A stretch of 64,000 nucleotides of DNA. Origin: Trinickia mobilis. Its GTDB lineage: Bacteria > Pseudomonadota > Gammaproteobacteria > Burkholderiales > Burkholderiaceae. Below the pieces are notes generated by a model. The model was not told where the DNA came from. It saw only the letters and a program-made list of their open reading frames with translations, and made no database searches. The position numbers and the translations under genes were made by a program. The stretch's first letter is position 1, and each line of letters starts with the position of its first letter. This document shows positions 9,035 through 17,528 of this stretch, piece by piece. The DNA lies in NCBI RefSeq assembly GCF_017315705.1, contig NZ_JAFLRF010000012.1, positions 156,805 through 220,804 of the forward strand, read 5' to 3'.

Positions 9035-10087
9035 TCAGAGGTGCTGCATCATGTACGCGTGAGACTCGATGCACTGCTTGATCAGCGCTTGGTTTTCGCG
9101 GGTCCAGGCGATGGTTCGCTTCAAGCCCTCATTCAAACCCACTTGCGCCACGAAGCCGATCTCACGCTTCGCCTTCTCGGTTGCGCCAAAACGCTTGCCC
9201 GAGCGGTCCCAATCGCGCGCCGGACGCAGGTCGACGGGCGTGGGATTGCTCGTCAGTTCGTTGATCGTCTCCGCCAGCGTGCGGATGTTCGTTTCAACAC
9301 CCGATGCCAGGTTGTAAACCTCACCCGGCGTGCCCGCCTGCGCACAACGCATCAAACCACGCGCCATGTCCTCGACAAAGATGAAATCGCGGCTAGCATT
9401 GCCGCCGTTGTCGAGCGGCAGCGCTTCGTGTTGCAGTGACTTCCAGATGAACGTCGGCGTCACGTTGCGCCACACCGTATGCTGCGTACCGCGCCAGCGG
9501 CCCGCACCGAGAATCTCACGCGGCCCATAGACGTTCTGGAAGCGCGCCTTCACAAACGGCAGCTTGTAGCGCATGAAGTAGAAGTTGCCGTAGAACTCGC
9601 CGATCAGCTTGGAGATCGAGTACGGGCTGTCGTGGTACATCGATATCGGCGCGTCTTCCGGCGTGGCCGATGCTTCGTCGAAGGTCTTCTCTGCAACCGC
9701 ACAGCCAGCGGCGGCATAGACCACCTTCTGCAGGTTCTCGAAGTCTTTCAGCCGATCGAACAGCTTCAACGTCGTGATCGTGTTGTTGTCGTGGTCGGCA
9801 ATCGGATCGGCGATCGACGACTGGTTGCCGTGATAGCACGCCAGATGGAACACGAAGTCGAGGTCGCGCGGCAACTTCTCGAGCACGCGGTCATCGGCGA
9901 TCGACCCGAGGACGAAGTTCACGGCCGGATGGTTCGGCACATTGGCCAGGTTCGACGACATCAGGTTGTCGACGATCATCAACTCACGCGGCTCGTGTGC
10001 GAGCAGCGCGTGGCAGAGGTTCGAGCCGACGAAGCCCGCACCGCCGACGACGAGGATCTTCGATCCCTTGAAGTTCAGTTCACTCAT
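9035..10087 (-). CDS. wbmF: WbmF-like short-chain dehydrogenase/reductase (nucleotide-sugar epimerase)
   Basis: 350 residues of the extended SDR family. The NAD-binding motif VVGGAGFVGSNLCHAL is at about residues 13-28, and a catalytic Y-x3-K occurs in SPYSISKLIG (about 155). The sequence resembles WbmF of Bordetella O-antigen loci, and its neighbours on the same strand resemble WbmG and WbmH. In Bordetella these three SDRs act on UDP-diacetamido-uronic acids, probably as C4 epimerases or related enzymes; the exact step of each is not settled. Here the substrate could come from the wbpABDEI set. It follows the wbmG-like gene by 19 bp. The label is from recognition of the family, not from a database search. 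Confidence 0.8.
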   Translation of the reverse strand: MSELNFKGSKILVVGGAGFVGSNLCHALLAHEPRELMIVDNLMSSNLANVPNHPAVNFVLGSIADDRVLEKLPRDLDFVFHLACYHGNQSSIADPIADHDNNTITTLKLFDRLKDFENLQKVVYAAAGCAVAEKTFDEASATPEDAPISMYHDSPYSISKLIGEFYGNFYFMRYKLPFVKARFQNVYGPREILGAGRWRGTQHTVWRNVTPTFIWKSLQHEALPLDNGGNASRDFIFVEDMARGLMRCAQAGTPGEVYNLASGVETNIRTLAETINELTSNPTPVDLRPARDWDRSGKRFGATEKAKREIGFVAQVGLNEGLKRTIAWTRENQALIKQCIESHAYMMQHL

Positions 10088-10106
10088 GTTTGAAGTCCTG
10101 ATGCGA

Positions 10107-11045
10107 TCAACGACTGGTCGGTTGCGCGGCCAGGTGACTGAAGATGTCCGTTACGCCGTGCCGGTCGTACCAAGCCAGTTGACGCCGGATAGTCTGTTCG
10201 AAATCGTGCTTCGCACGCCAGCCGAGCGTCGAGGTTGTCGCGCTCGCATCGAGCACGACCGCTGGCACGTCGTCCGCGCCGGGCGGCACGATCGGCGGCG
10301 TCTCAACGTCGTGCAGTTGCAGATGGTCCGCGACGATGTCGAAGATCTCCTTGATCGTGTGCCCTTCGCCAGTCGATACGTTGTACACGCCCGGGGTCAC
10401 GTTCTCGCCGAGGAGCAGGTCCATCAGTGCCAGGAAATCCTCCATGTCGAGGAAGTCGCGCACCGTGTCGCTGCAAAAGCACTTCTGCCCCGCCTTGAGG
10501 CGCTTGTAGAAAGTCGGGATCGGCCCGATCGCGAGACGCGGACCGGTCACGTTGGCAAGCCGCAGCGACACCACCGGAACCTGCGCCATGCGCATGAACT
10601 GCTCGCCGGCAGTCTTCGAAATGCCATAGCTCGTGAACGGCGCAACCGGCGCATCGACAGGGATCGGCACAGTTGACGGACGGCCGTAGCACAGCGCCGT
10701 CTGGAAGTTGATCACGCGCCGGACGCCGTGCGCCTCAGCCGCACGCACGACGTTGATGCTGCCGGTCACGTTGGAGGCAGCATCTTCGAGCCAGTTAGCC
10801 GGGTCCTTGTACGCGGCGGCGCTGTGTACGACGATCTCCGGCTTGAACTCGGCGACCAGGCGGTCGACGAGCGCGGCGTCGACCACACTGCCCTCCACGA
10901 CCTTCAAGCCGGCGACCGCAGGCAACACCTCGCGCTTGCCGGTTGCGAAGTTGTCGAGCACGAGAATCTCGTGCCCCGCCGGAATCCAATGCTCGATCAG
11001 ATTGGAGCCGAGACAGCCGGCGCCGCCGGTGATGAAGATCCGCAT
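10107..11045 (-). CDS. wbmG: WbmG-like UDP-sugar epimerase (SDR)
   Basis: 312 residues. The Rossmann motif FITGGAGCLGSNLIEHW is at residues 4-20, followed by HSAAAYKDPANW and the catalytic SYGISKTAGEQF (Tyr and Lys of Y-x3-K). The combination LRLANVTGPRLAIGPIPTF with KAGQKCFCSDTVRDFLD matches what I know of Bordetella WbmG, an SDR of the O-antigen diaminouronate pathway. It is cytoplasmic and NAD-dependent, and is expected to invert C4 of a UDP-diacetamido-uronate. It lies 10 bp downstream of the wbmH-like gene and 19 bp upstream of the wbmF-like gene, forming a compact unit. Confidence 0.83.
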   Translation of the reverse strand: MRIFITGGAGCLGSNLIEHWIPAGHEILVLDNFATGKREVLPAVAGLKVVEGSVVDAALVDRLVAEFKPEIVVHSAAAYKDPANWLEDAASNVTGSINVVRAAEAHGVRRVINFQTALCYGRPSTVPIPVDAPVAPFTSYGISKTAGEQFMRMAQVPVVSLRLANVTGPRLAIGPIPTFYKRLKAGQKCFCSDTVRDFLDMEDFLALMDLLLGENVTPGVYNVSTGEGHTIKEIFDIVADHLQLHDVETPPIVPPGADDVPAVVLDASATTSTLGWRAKHDFEQTIRRQLAWYDRHGVTDIFSHLAAQPTSR

Positions 11046-11055
11046 GCCTGTCCCC

Positions 11056-11994
11056 TTACTTGCTTTCCGTGTGCTTCAGGTGCGTATAGCCGCCGTAGGT
11101 GCCGAACTCGCGGAAGTACGCAACCGCGGAACTGGCGATTTCGGACAGCGGCGTGAACTCGAGCTTGCCGAAGTCCGCGTACGTACGCGACGGATCGAGA
11201 AGTATCGAGGGTGCATCGTCCGGACCCAGTTCACGCACGTCCGGCTGCGGGTACTCAGGCAGACCCATCGCGGTCACGACGGCGTCGTAGAGTTCCTGGA
11301 TCGCGACGTCGCCGCCCGACGAGAAATGGTAGGCGCCATGGCCCACACCATCGATCGCGCGAATCACGCAGCGCGCGAGGTCCTTGACGAACACGAAGTC
11401 GCGACGCGCTTTGGTGACGAAGCACTTCTTGCCTTGCGTCAGGCGGTCGAAGAAGATCGGCAACGGGCCGCTCACGTTGCGCGGGCCGATGACGTTGGCG
11501 AGGCGGAACGACACATAGTCGACGCCGGAAATCTCGAGATAGTCTTCCGTGACGGTCTTCGAGATCGCATACGAGCTGTTGGCCGGCAGCTTCGGGTGAT
11601 CGAGGCGGATCGGCTGCTGCAGCGGCTTGACGCCATAGCAGAGGGCCGTCTGGAAGTAGATGAAGCGGCCGACGCCGTGAGCCTTGGCGGCATTGATCAG
11701 GTTCGAGCCGCCGACGCAGTTCGTCAGCGTATCGTTGTACCAGTCTTCCGGATCTTTGTACGAAGCCGCCGTGTGAACGATGGCGTCCGGCTTGAAGTCG
11801 CCGATCACGCGGTCGATCAGCGCCTTGTCGGCGATCGTGTCGATGATCACTTCGAGGTTCGGATGATCGCTGAGATGCTCGCGACGGCCCGTTGCGAGAT
11901 TGTCGATGGCAACCACCTGGTCGCCGCGCTCGAGGAGCAGCTCGATGATGTGCGAACCGATTTGCCCACAACCACCAGTCACAAATACTTTCAT
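11056..11994 (-). CDS. wbmH: WbmH-like UDP-sugar epimerase (SDR)
   Basis: 312 residues from ATG 11994, chosen because the Rossmann motif FVTGGCGQIGSHIIELL then starts at residue 4 and a purine-rich GGGAAAGACGGAA precedes it. Other family features are HTAASYKDPEDWYNDTL, the catalytic SYAISKTVTEDY and LGPDDAPSILLDPSRT, which I associate with Bordetella WbmH. It shares the KDP-DW and FRLANV-GPR patterns with the WbmG-like neighbour, so the two are paralogues. The role is most likely UDP-diacetamido-uronic acid epimerisation. It follows the AsnB paralogue at 12055-13944, the equivalent of WbmI, reproducing the Bordetella wbmF-G-H-I group in order. Confidence 0.83.
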   Translation of the reverse strand: MKVFVTGGCGQIGSHIIELLLERGDQVVAIDNLATGRREHLSDHPNLEVIIDTIADKALIDRVIGDFKPDAIVHTAASYKDPEDWYNDTLTNCVGGSNLINAAKAHGVGRFIYFQTALCYGVKPLQQPIRLDHPKLPANSSYAISKTVTEDYLEISGVDYVSFRLANVIGPRNVSGPLPIFFDRLTQGKKCFVTKARRDFVFVKDLARCVIRAIDGVGHGAYHFSSGGDVAIQELYDAVVTAMGLPEYPQPDVRELGPDDAPSILLDPSRTYADFGKLEFTPLSEIASSAVAYFREFGTYGGYTHLKHTESK

Positions 11995-12054
11995 TTCCGT
12001 CTTTCCCGTTTTCAAAGATTCATTCGACGACACGGCGGTCGCCACCAAATCGGT

Positions 12055-13944
12055 TCAATCCACGAACTGGCGATGCCACAGCTCGAGGCTCAACAACGCC
12101 CACAAATTACGGCTGTACACGTTCTTTCCGTCGATCAGGGAGTCCACATCGATCGGCCGCGACAGATAGGGACGCGTGCGCGCGGCAGAGCTATTCAAAA
12201 TGTCGCTGACAAAGTCGCGCGCCGGGCCCTTGCGTCCGAGCCAGACCTGAAGCGGCACCGGAAAGCCCATCTTGTCCTTGCGCTCGCGGATCTCGCGCGG
12301 CAGCCGGTCGGCGAACGCGACGCGCAACAGGCGCTTGAGTTCGCCGTCGGCGAATTTTACGTTTGCAGGGATCGTCGCGGCAAACTCGACCAGGCGATGA
12401 TCGAGGAACGGCACGCGAGCTTCGAGGCCGTGGGCCATGCTCATCCGGTCTTCAACCTGCAGCAGCGCAGGCAGAAGCGTCTTGAAGTCGAAGTGCGTCA
12501 TGGAATCGAAATACGACTCCTTGCCCACGTTCTCGCCCCAGTAGATCTCGCGGAATTCCTCGAGCGCTGCCATGGGGTGGAACAACTCAGCATTGAGCAG
12601 ATCGCCGAACGTATTGGCGCGGTTGATCAAGCGGAAATAACGCGCATCGCGCTCTTCCCAGATGCCCGACGACCAGAATTCCTGCAGCAGCGGCTTGTAT
12701 TGGCGCAGCGTTTGCAGATTCGGGATGATCGATTCGTACGTGACGACGTACTTGCCGCTGTGAATCGTGCCGTCGAGCGCGCCCTTGATGCATTGCTCGA
12801 AGTACGCAATGAGGTAGCGTGCGTAACCGCCGAAGATCTCGTCGCCGCCCTGCCCGCCCAGGACCACCTTCACGTGCTGACTGGCGAGCTTCGACACCAT
12901 GTACTGCGGAAACGCGCCAGGCCCCGCCGTCGGCTGATCGAGATGGAAAATGACGCGCTCGATGTTGTCGACGAAATCCTGCTCGGTGATGTCGACTTCA
13001 TGCAAATGGATGTCCCGGTCGCGCGCAACTGCCCGCGCATATCGCGACTCGTCGAAGGCCTCGCTCAGCGAGAATTTCCCCGTGAAGCCCTGAAACCGCT
13101 GATCTTCCTGGTATCCCCGCGCCGCCGACGCGATCAGGCTCGAATCGACGCCGCCGCTGATATACGCACCGACTTCCACGTCGCTGCGCATGTGATACGC
13201 AACGGAATCGTCGAACAGCCCTTGCAGTTGCTCGACGAAATATTTGTCGGTGTGGTCCCAATCGAGGTGGTAGTACACCTCCCAGTAGCGCCGCAGACGA
13301 GGCGCTTCGCCGGGTTTGACGTAGCCGCAGTGTGCCGGCAACAGCTGGCGCACGCCTGCCAGCAGCGTCTTTTCGCCGAGGCAGAACTGCAACGAGAAGT
13401 ACTCGTTCAACGCAACCGTGTCGATGTCGCGATTCGGTAGCGCGTGTACCAGCCCCTTGATCTCGGAGGAAAAGTGGAATTCGCCGCCGTCGAAGCTGTA
13501 GTAGAAGGGCTTGATCCCGAAACGGTCGCGAGCGATGAAGAGTTCCTGACGGCGCACATCCCAGATCGCGAATGCAAACATGCCGCGCAAATGATCGACG
13601 CAGTCGGCACCCCAACGCTCGTAGGCGCGCAGGATGACTTCGGTATCGGAGTGCGACGTGAAGTTCTCGGCGCCCAACTCCTCGCGCAATTCGAGATAGT
13701 TGTAGATTTCGCCGTTGTAGGTGATGACGTTGCCCGCCTCTGAGCGCATCGGTTGCGCAGCAGCAGTAGACAGGTCGATGATGCTCAGACGAACGTGCGC
13801 CAGGCCGACATTTCCGTCCGAAGTACGCCAAGCGCCTTCGCCATCAGGCCCGCGATGACGGACGGCCTCGATGCCGCGCTGCAATCGAACATCTGCCTCG
13901 CGCGCATTGCCTCGAGACGCCAAGAACCCAAAAATTCCACACAT
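12055..13944 (-). CDS. Asparagine-synthetase-like amidotransferase, paralogue 2 (WbmI-like by position)
   Basis: 629 residues with N-terminal MCGIFGFLAS (Cys2 nucleophile), a second glutaminase motif YNGEIYNYLELREEL, and a synthetase domain with YISGGVDSSLIASA (about residue 260) and LGGQGGDEIFGGYARY. Placement beside wbmH/wbmG/wbmF-like genes matches WbmI of Bordetella, proposed to amidate the carboxyl group of a diacetamido-uronic acid. It differs clearly from paralogues 1 and 4 in the synthetase motifs (GGQGGDEIFGGY against DGQGADEQLAGYH), so it probably has another substrate or another origin. A 208-bp gap separates it from the glycosyltransferase-like gene upstream. Confidence 0.87.
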   Translation of the reverse strand: MCGIFGFLASRGNAREADVRLQRGIEAVRHRGPDGEGAWRTSDGNVGLAHVRLSIIDLSTAAAQPMRSEAGNVITYNGEIYNYLELREELGAENFTSHSDTEVILRAYERWGADCVDHLRGMFAFAIWDVRRQELFIARDRFGIKPFYYSFDGGEFHFSSEIKGLVHALPNRDIDTVALNEYFSLQFCLGEKTLLAGVRQLLPAHCGYVKPGEAPRLRRYWEVYYHLDWDHTDKYFVEQLQGLFDDSVAYHMRSDVEVGAYISGGVDSSLIASAARGYQEDQRFQGFTGKFSLSEAFDESRYARAVARDRDIHLHEVDITEQDFVDNIERVIFHLDQPTAGPGAFPQYMVSKLASQHVKVVLGGQGGDEIFGGYARYLIAYFEQCIKGALDGTIHSGKYVVTYESIIPNLQTLRQYKPLLQEFWSSGIWEERDARYFRLINRANTFGDLLNAELFHPMAALEEFREIYWGENVGKESYFDSMTHFDFKTLLPALLQVEDRMSMAHGLEARVPFLDHRLVEFAATIPANVKFADGELKRLLRVAFADRLPREIRERKDKMGFPVPLQVWLGRKGPARDFVSDILNSSAARTRPYLSRPIDVDSLIDGKNVYSRNLWALLSLELWHRQFVD

Positions 13945-14152
13945 CCGTGGTGTTCCTTTGTGTTGGACAAGATACTGGCACCGCCGTCTTGTGCGCCGGC
14001 GACGGGCAATGGCCTCTCATAAAGCGTGCCCGTCGTTGCCAATCCGTGATCGAGAGAGCCGTGACAACAAGGCGGCCAAGCATCACGTTGGCGAGGTACA
14101 ACTCGCCCATTTAGCCAAACGCGACATATTACACGCGTTTACCTCCACAAAA

Positions 14153-15403
14153 TCAGCCCCACAGCAACAATACGAGCGATGCACGCAGTCGCGCAGGCAG
14201 CAATCGCCAAAGGGGTCGAAACAATGTGACGAACGTGCGTACCCGCATCGCACGAAGGAGCGCCCGCCCGGGGAGCGAACGCATCCCTCCCATCAGAACA
14301 CACACGCGTGCCATGCTGTGCCCCAAGCGTCCCGTTAGCGATATGTCCATGTCAGGCGGTACACTGGGCACGAGACGACTGCGCGCGCGCGAGGCGGGCA
14401 GCGTCCGAACGCTGTCCGCGACCGCCTGCACCACGCACTTGAGCCAGCTACCCTCCTGCGTTGCGCTAGTCAGATTGGCGAATGCCCAGGCACGGCGCAG
14501 GTGATCGTCAAATGCATCGAGCGAACTCGCGACCGTGACGCCGGCAGCCTTCCCCAGCGCCGCCGACACAATGACCGGTACGGCATTTGTGCCCCGCTCC
14601 CCAAGGCGCGCGGCGGCAACCGCGCACGGATCGTCGGATGCGGCGCACGGCAACAGGATGGCGGTGGCGTCGTTCAACATCGACGCAACAACAGCGTCGT
14701 CCAGCGCACCGTGGTCGCGCACATTGTGGTGGGTGCGCAGATTTACCCAATCAGCATCGCAGCGCTCACTGTTGCCAGCGATATGGAAGTCCCACCACGG
14801 TAGGCGATGACAAAGGGCGTGCAGCGTGGACGGGTCGAGTGGAACACCCAGGCTGGCATCACTCAGCGCGACTGGGCGTGACAGCGTCGCCTGTGTGTCA
14901 ATCGCCTCGTTTGCCACCACGGCAACGGAAACCGCCTTACCGTATTCAAGGCGCGCCCGAGCGGCCGTCGCTTCGTCATCGACGACAATCAAATCCGCAC
15001 AGTCGATGGGCCGTTCCTGTGCGCGCTCGACGAATATTTCTTCGTCGCCGAGATGCATGACTCGCAGTGCGTTCGGCCAGATAGTGGACAGTGCATCGCC
15101 ACGTTCTCCAAACCACAAAAGCGGTCGACGCACGCCGCGTTGGCAGAGAAACTCAGCGAGCGCCTCGGCGTCGCCAGCTTCTAGCGGAAGCGGCGCCGTA
15201 TAGTGTTCGATCCCTACCGGAATGGCGTCGTTTGGCCACTTCGCGTTGGGCGGCTGCACCACGACGACTGGCAGCACCAATCGCAAACGCATCGCATCAC
15301 GGTGTAGCCTATGCGTGTTGTCCAACCCATTGCCGAGGATGACGACAGACTGGAAGGAGTCGATTAGCGACGAGACCGCATCAGACCGAAGGTGCTGTTC
15401 CAT
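14153..15403 (-). CDS. Probable glycosyltransferase (GT-B like), poorly conserved
   Basis: About 416 residues. An in-frame GTG at 15457 would give a longer form, but ATG 15403 is preceded by GGAGG with about 10 nt spacing and is preferred. The sequence looks like a degenerate GT-B protein: an N-terminal Rossmann-like half (VVILGNGLDNTHRLHRDAM), LIVVDDEATAARARLEYGK in the middle, and a region near residue 270 about capital losses of the acceptor (PVIVSAALGKAAGVTV). The C-terminal tail (LFRPLWRLLPARLRASLV) is basic-amphipathic and resembles the tail of the 915-residue protein. It follows wzm. No specific sugar or motif-based family can be assigned; a transfer role is inferred from context. Confidence 0.6.
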   Translation of the reverse strand: MEQHLRSDAVSSLIDSFQSVVILGNGLDNTHRLHRDAMRLRLVLPVVVVQPPNAKWPNDAIPVGIEHYTAPLPLEAGDAEALAEFLCQRGVRRPLLWFGERGDALSTIWPNALRVMHLGDEEIFVERAQERPIDCADLIVVDDEATAARARLEYGKAVSVAVVANEAIDTQATLSRPVALSDASLGVPLDPSTLHALCHRLPWWDFHIAGNSERCDADWVNLRTHHNVRDHGALDDAVVASMLNDATAILLPCAASDDPCAVAAARLGERGTNAVPVIVSAALGKAAGVTVASSLDAFDDHLRRAWAFANLTSATQEGSWLKCVVQAVADSVRTLPASRARSRLVPSVPPDMDISLTGRLGHSMARVCVLMGGMRSLPGRALLRAMRVRTFVTLFRPLWRLLPARLRASLVLLLWG

Positions 15404-15505
15404 TGCCGATCCGCCTCCATCAGCAGGTACCAAATGCATCCAGTTGGAATCGGACACGACCTGCGCCGCGGTGGCCGGGACGACGCTGGACAGACTTGCG
15501 CAACA

Positions 15506-16291
15506 CTACAGCACCGCTTCGAAATGGCCTTTCACGCGGCGAAACGCGCGCAATCCCAAGTAGAACAACACCGTCGTCAACACCGCAAGGTAGGCCAGGC
15601 TCATGGCTTTGGGGCTTTGATGATGGACCAACGGCTGTCGATACCCGTCTACCAAGATGTAGAAAGGATTGAACTCCGACACCTTGCGGATGAGGTGCGG
15701 CATCGATTCGATCGGGTAAAAGATCGGCGTCGAGAACAGCAGCATCGTCAACGCGCTCGGAATCACGAACGTAATATCCCGAACAAACACGTTCAGCGCC
15801 GACAGCCACATGCCAACAGCCGCGACGAAATAAAATTGCAGCACTACAACAAGCGGCACCCAAATGATGTGCCAGGTCGGCACGTTCCCGTCGAAGATCA
15901 TCAGGATGACGAGGAATACGACGCTGACGCAAAGCGGCACGATGCTGGTCGCCACTGCCGCAATGGGAAGCACCTCTGACTTGAATGCCAAGTTCTTGAT
16001 GATGTTCGAGGCGGATACCACGGACATCGCCGAACTCGAAATCGCCTCGGACGCGGCGACCCATGGACCGTAGCCGCTGATCAGCCAGATGACATAAGCG
16101 AGTGTCGTGTTTGCTCCTGGCAGCCTCGACTTGTAGACGAAGCCAAACACAAAGGTGAACAATCCCAGCATCAGCAGCGGATTGAGCACCGCCCACACAC
16201 GACCGAGATTCGAACCGAGGTATTTGTCGCGGAGATTGACGACGAAGAAGTTGAACGTTAGCGAAACGTCCCGTTTGTTGAAACCAAACAT
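15506..16291 (-). CDS. wzm: ABC-2 type polysaccharide export permease (Wzm)
   Basis: 261 residues with six predicted membrane helices and the ABC-2 signatures RDKYLGSNLGRVWAVLNPLL near the N-terminus and a late NPFYILVDGYR. Wzm-type permeases pair with Wzt ATPases to move finished undecaprenyl-linked O-polysaccharide across the inner membrane. This implies chain completion in the cytoplasm, without Wzy polymerase; no wzx or wzy is visible in the window. It lies 15 bp after the ATPase gene at 16307-17518. Only one permease gene is present for two ATPase genes, so it may form a homodimeric channel served by a heterodimeric motor. Confidence 0.9.
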   Translation of the reverse strand: MFGFNKRDVSLTFNFFVVNLRDKYLGSNLGRVWAVLNPLLMLGLFTFVFGFVYKSRLPGANTTLAYVIWLISGYGPWVAASEAISSSAMSVVSASNIIKNLAFKSEVLPIAAVATSIVPLCVSVVFLVILMIFDGNVPTWHIIWVPLVVVLQFYFVAAVGMWLSALNVFVRDITFVIPSALTMLLFSTPIFYPIESMPHLIRKVSEFNPFYILVDGYRQPLVHHQSPKAMSLAYLAVLTTVLFYLGLRAFRRVKGHFEAVL

Positions 16292-16306
16292 GGCGTCGAT
16301 CCAGAA

Positions 16307-17518
16307 TCAGGCAATTGACCGCGCGCGTACCCGAGATGGATACAACAGCATCGGTTTCCCCCCGGTGGGGGGATTCAGCGTGTAAATCTCAAAAATTTTA
16401 CACGAACTCGTTTTCGTTTCCCCTTGGTGGCAAACACTGGCGTCGAAGCGATACACACCCTGGCCAAGTACGATCGAGGCCATTCCGAGGGCCAGACGTA
16501 TCTTCCCGTCCCTGCAGTAGGCATATGCAGCGACGGTGCGCTCGAGCATGAGCGTGCCATCAAGTCGCGTGATCGAACAACATACCTGGGTAGTGTCGTT
16601 ACAGTCGGCGACAGCGAACTGCATCCGGATCGAGGCGGGTTGTCCTGCCATCAGCAAGGCGCGGTCCGTATCGTCATCGTGCGTGGTGTGCAGCAGGTCC
16701 ACCTGCCAGCCCGGATCAACCGAGAAGTTATGCAGTTCTCGTTTGAATCGCTCGAGCAACCGCGCCTCGTCCTCCCCTCGCACGGCATCGAGGTAGGCCT
16801 TGGTCACAACTTCCGGCGGCCCGTCCATCACGACCCTGCCCTGATCGATCCATAGGCATCGATCGCACATGTCGTTGATCGTCTTCACCGAATGCGACAC
16901 GAGGATCACGATCTTGCCGGCATTGCAGATCTCTTGAATCTTCGCCGAGGCCTTTTTGCCAAACCGTTCGTCTCCGGCGGAAAGCGCCTCGTCGATGATG
17001 AGAATCTCGGGTTCAATGTAAGAAATCATCGCGAACGACAATCGCGATTTCATCCCGGTCGAGTAAGTTCTAACGGGCAGGTCGATGAATTCGCCCAACT
17101 CGGCAAAGTCGACGATCTGGTCGACGACGGCATCGATTTCGGCGCGGCTCTTGCCCTGTATCTCGCCGTCGATATAGATGTTTTCACGGCCAGTTGCGTG
17201 TTCGCGCAGCCCGACACCGAGCGTCATGATGGCTGTCACCTTGCCCTGGATATCGATGGTGCCCGAGGTCGGCTCGGAAAGCCCTGCGATCATGTGCAGT
17301 AACGTGGATTTGCCGGCACCGTTGCGTCCTATGATGCCGACCCGCTCGCCGTGCGCGATGTGCAAATTGACGTGATCGACCGCGATCTTCTGTCCGACGG
17401 TCGATGTCGGCTCGCTATCGCTGCCGCCGACCAGCATGCGTTCAAGCATCTCGCCAGACTCGGAGCGCGCGAGCGGATACGCCTTGGTCAGATCCTTCAG
17501 GTTGATGTACATGTCCAT
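16307..17518 (-). CDS. wzt: ABC transporter ATPase with C-terminal extension (Wzt, first of two)
   Basis: 403 residues from ATG 17518 (ATG 17512 is also possible). Walker A GRNGAGKST is at about residues 64-72, the ABC signature TYSTGMKSRLSFA about 100 residues later, and Walker B ILIIDEALSAGDERF with catalytic Glu, then an H-loop (VSHSVK). After residue about 250 comes a 150-residue beta-rich tail, as in Wzt proteins whose C-terminal domain recognises the modified end of the O-chain. It energises export through the neighbouring Wzm. It starts 10 bp after the second ATPase gene, so the two are co-transcribed. Confidence 0.88.
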   Translation of the reverse strand: MDMYINLKDLTKAYPLARSESGEMLERMLVGGSDSEPTSTVGQKIAVDHVNLHIAHGERVGIIGRNGAGKSTLLHMIAGLSEPTSGTIDIQGKVTAIMTLGVGLREHATGRENIYIDGEIQGKSRAEIDAVVDQIVDFAELGEFIDLPVRTYSTGMKSRLSFAMISYIEPEILIIDEALSAGDERFGKKASAKIQEICNAGKIVILVSHSVKTINDMCDRCLWIDQGRVVMDGPPEVVTKAYLDAVRGEDEARLLERFKRELHNFSVDPGWQVDLLHTTHDDDTDRALLMAGQPASIRMQFAVADCNDTTQVCCSITRLDGTLMLERTVAAYAYCRDGKIRLALGMASIVLGQGVYRFDASVCHQGETKTSSCKIFEIYTLNPPTGGKPMLLYPSRVRARSIA

Positions 17519-17528
17519 GACGCTGCAG

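Noticed and set aside
10708..13440. 910-codon plus-strand open frame
   Set aside because: Antisense to the wbmH-like and AsnB paralogue 2 genes; the protein has no motif and is Arg/Val-rich, as antisense frames are.
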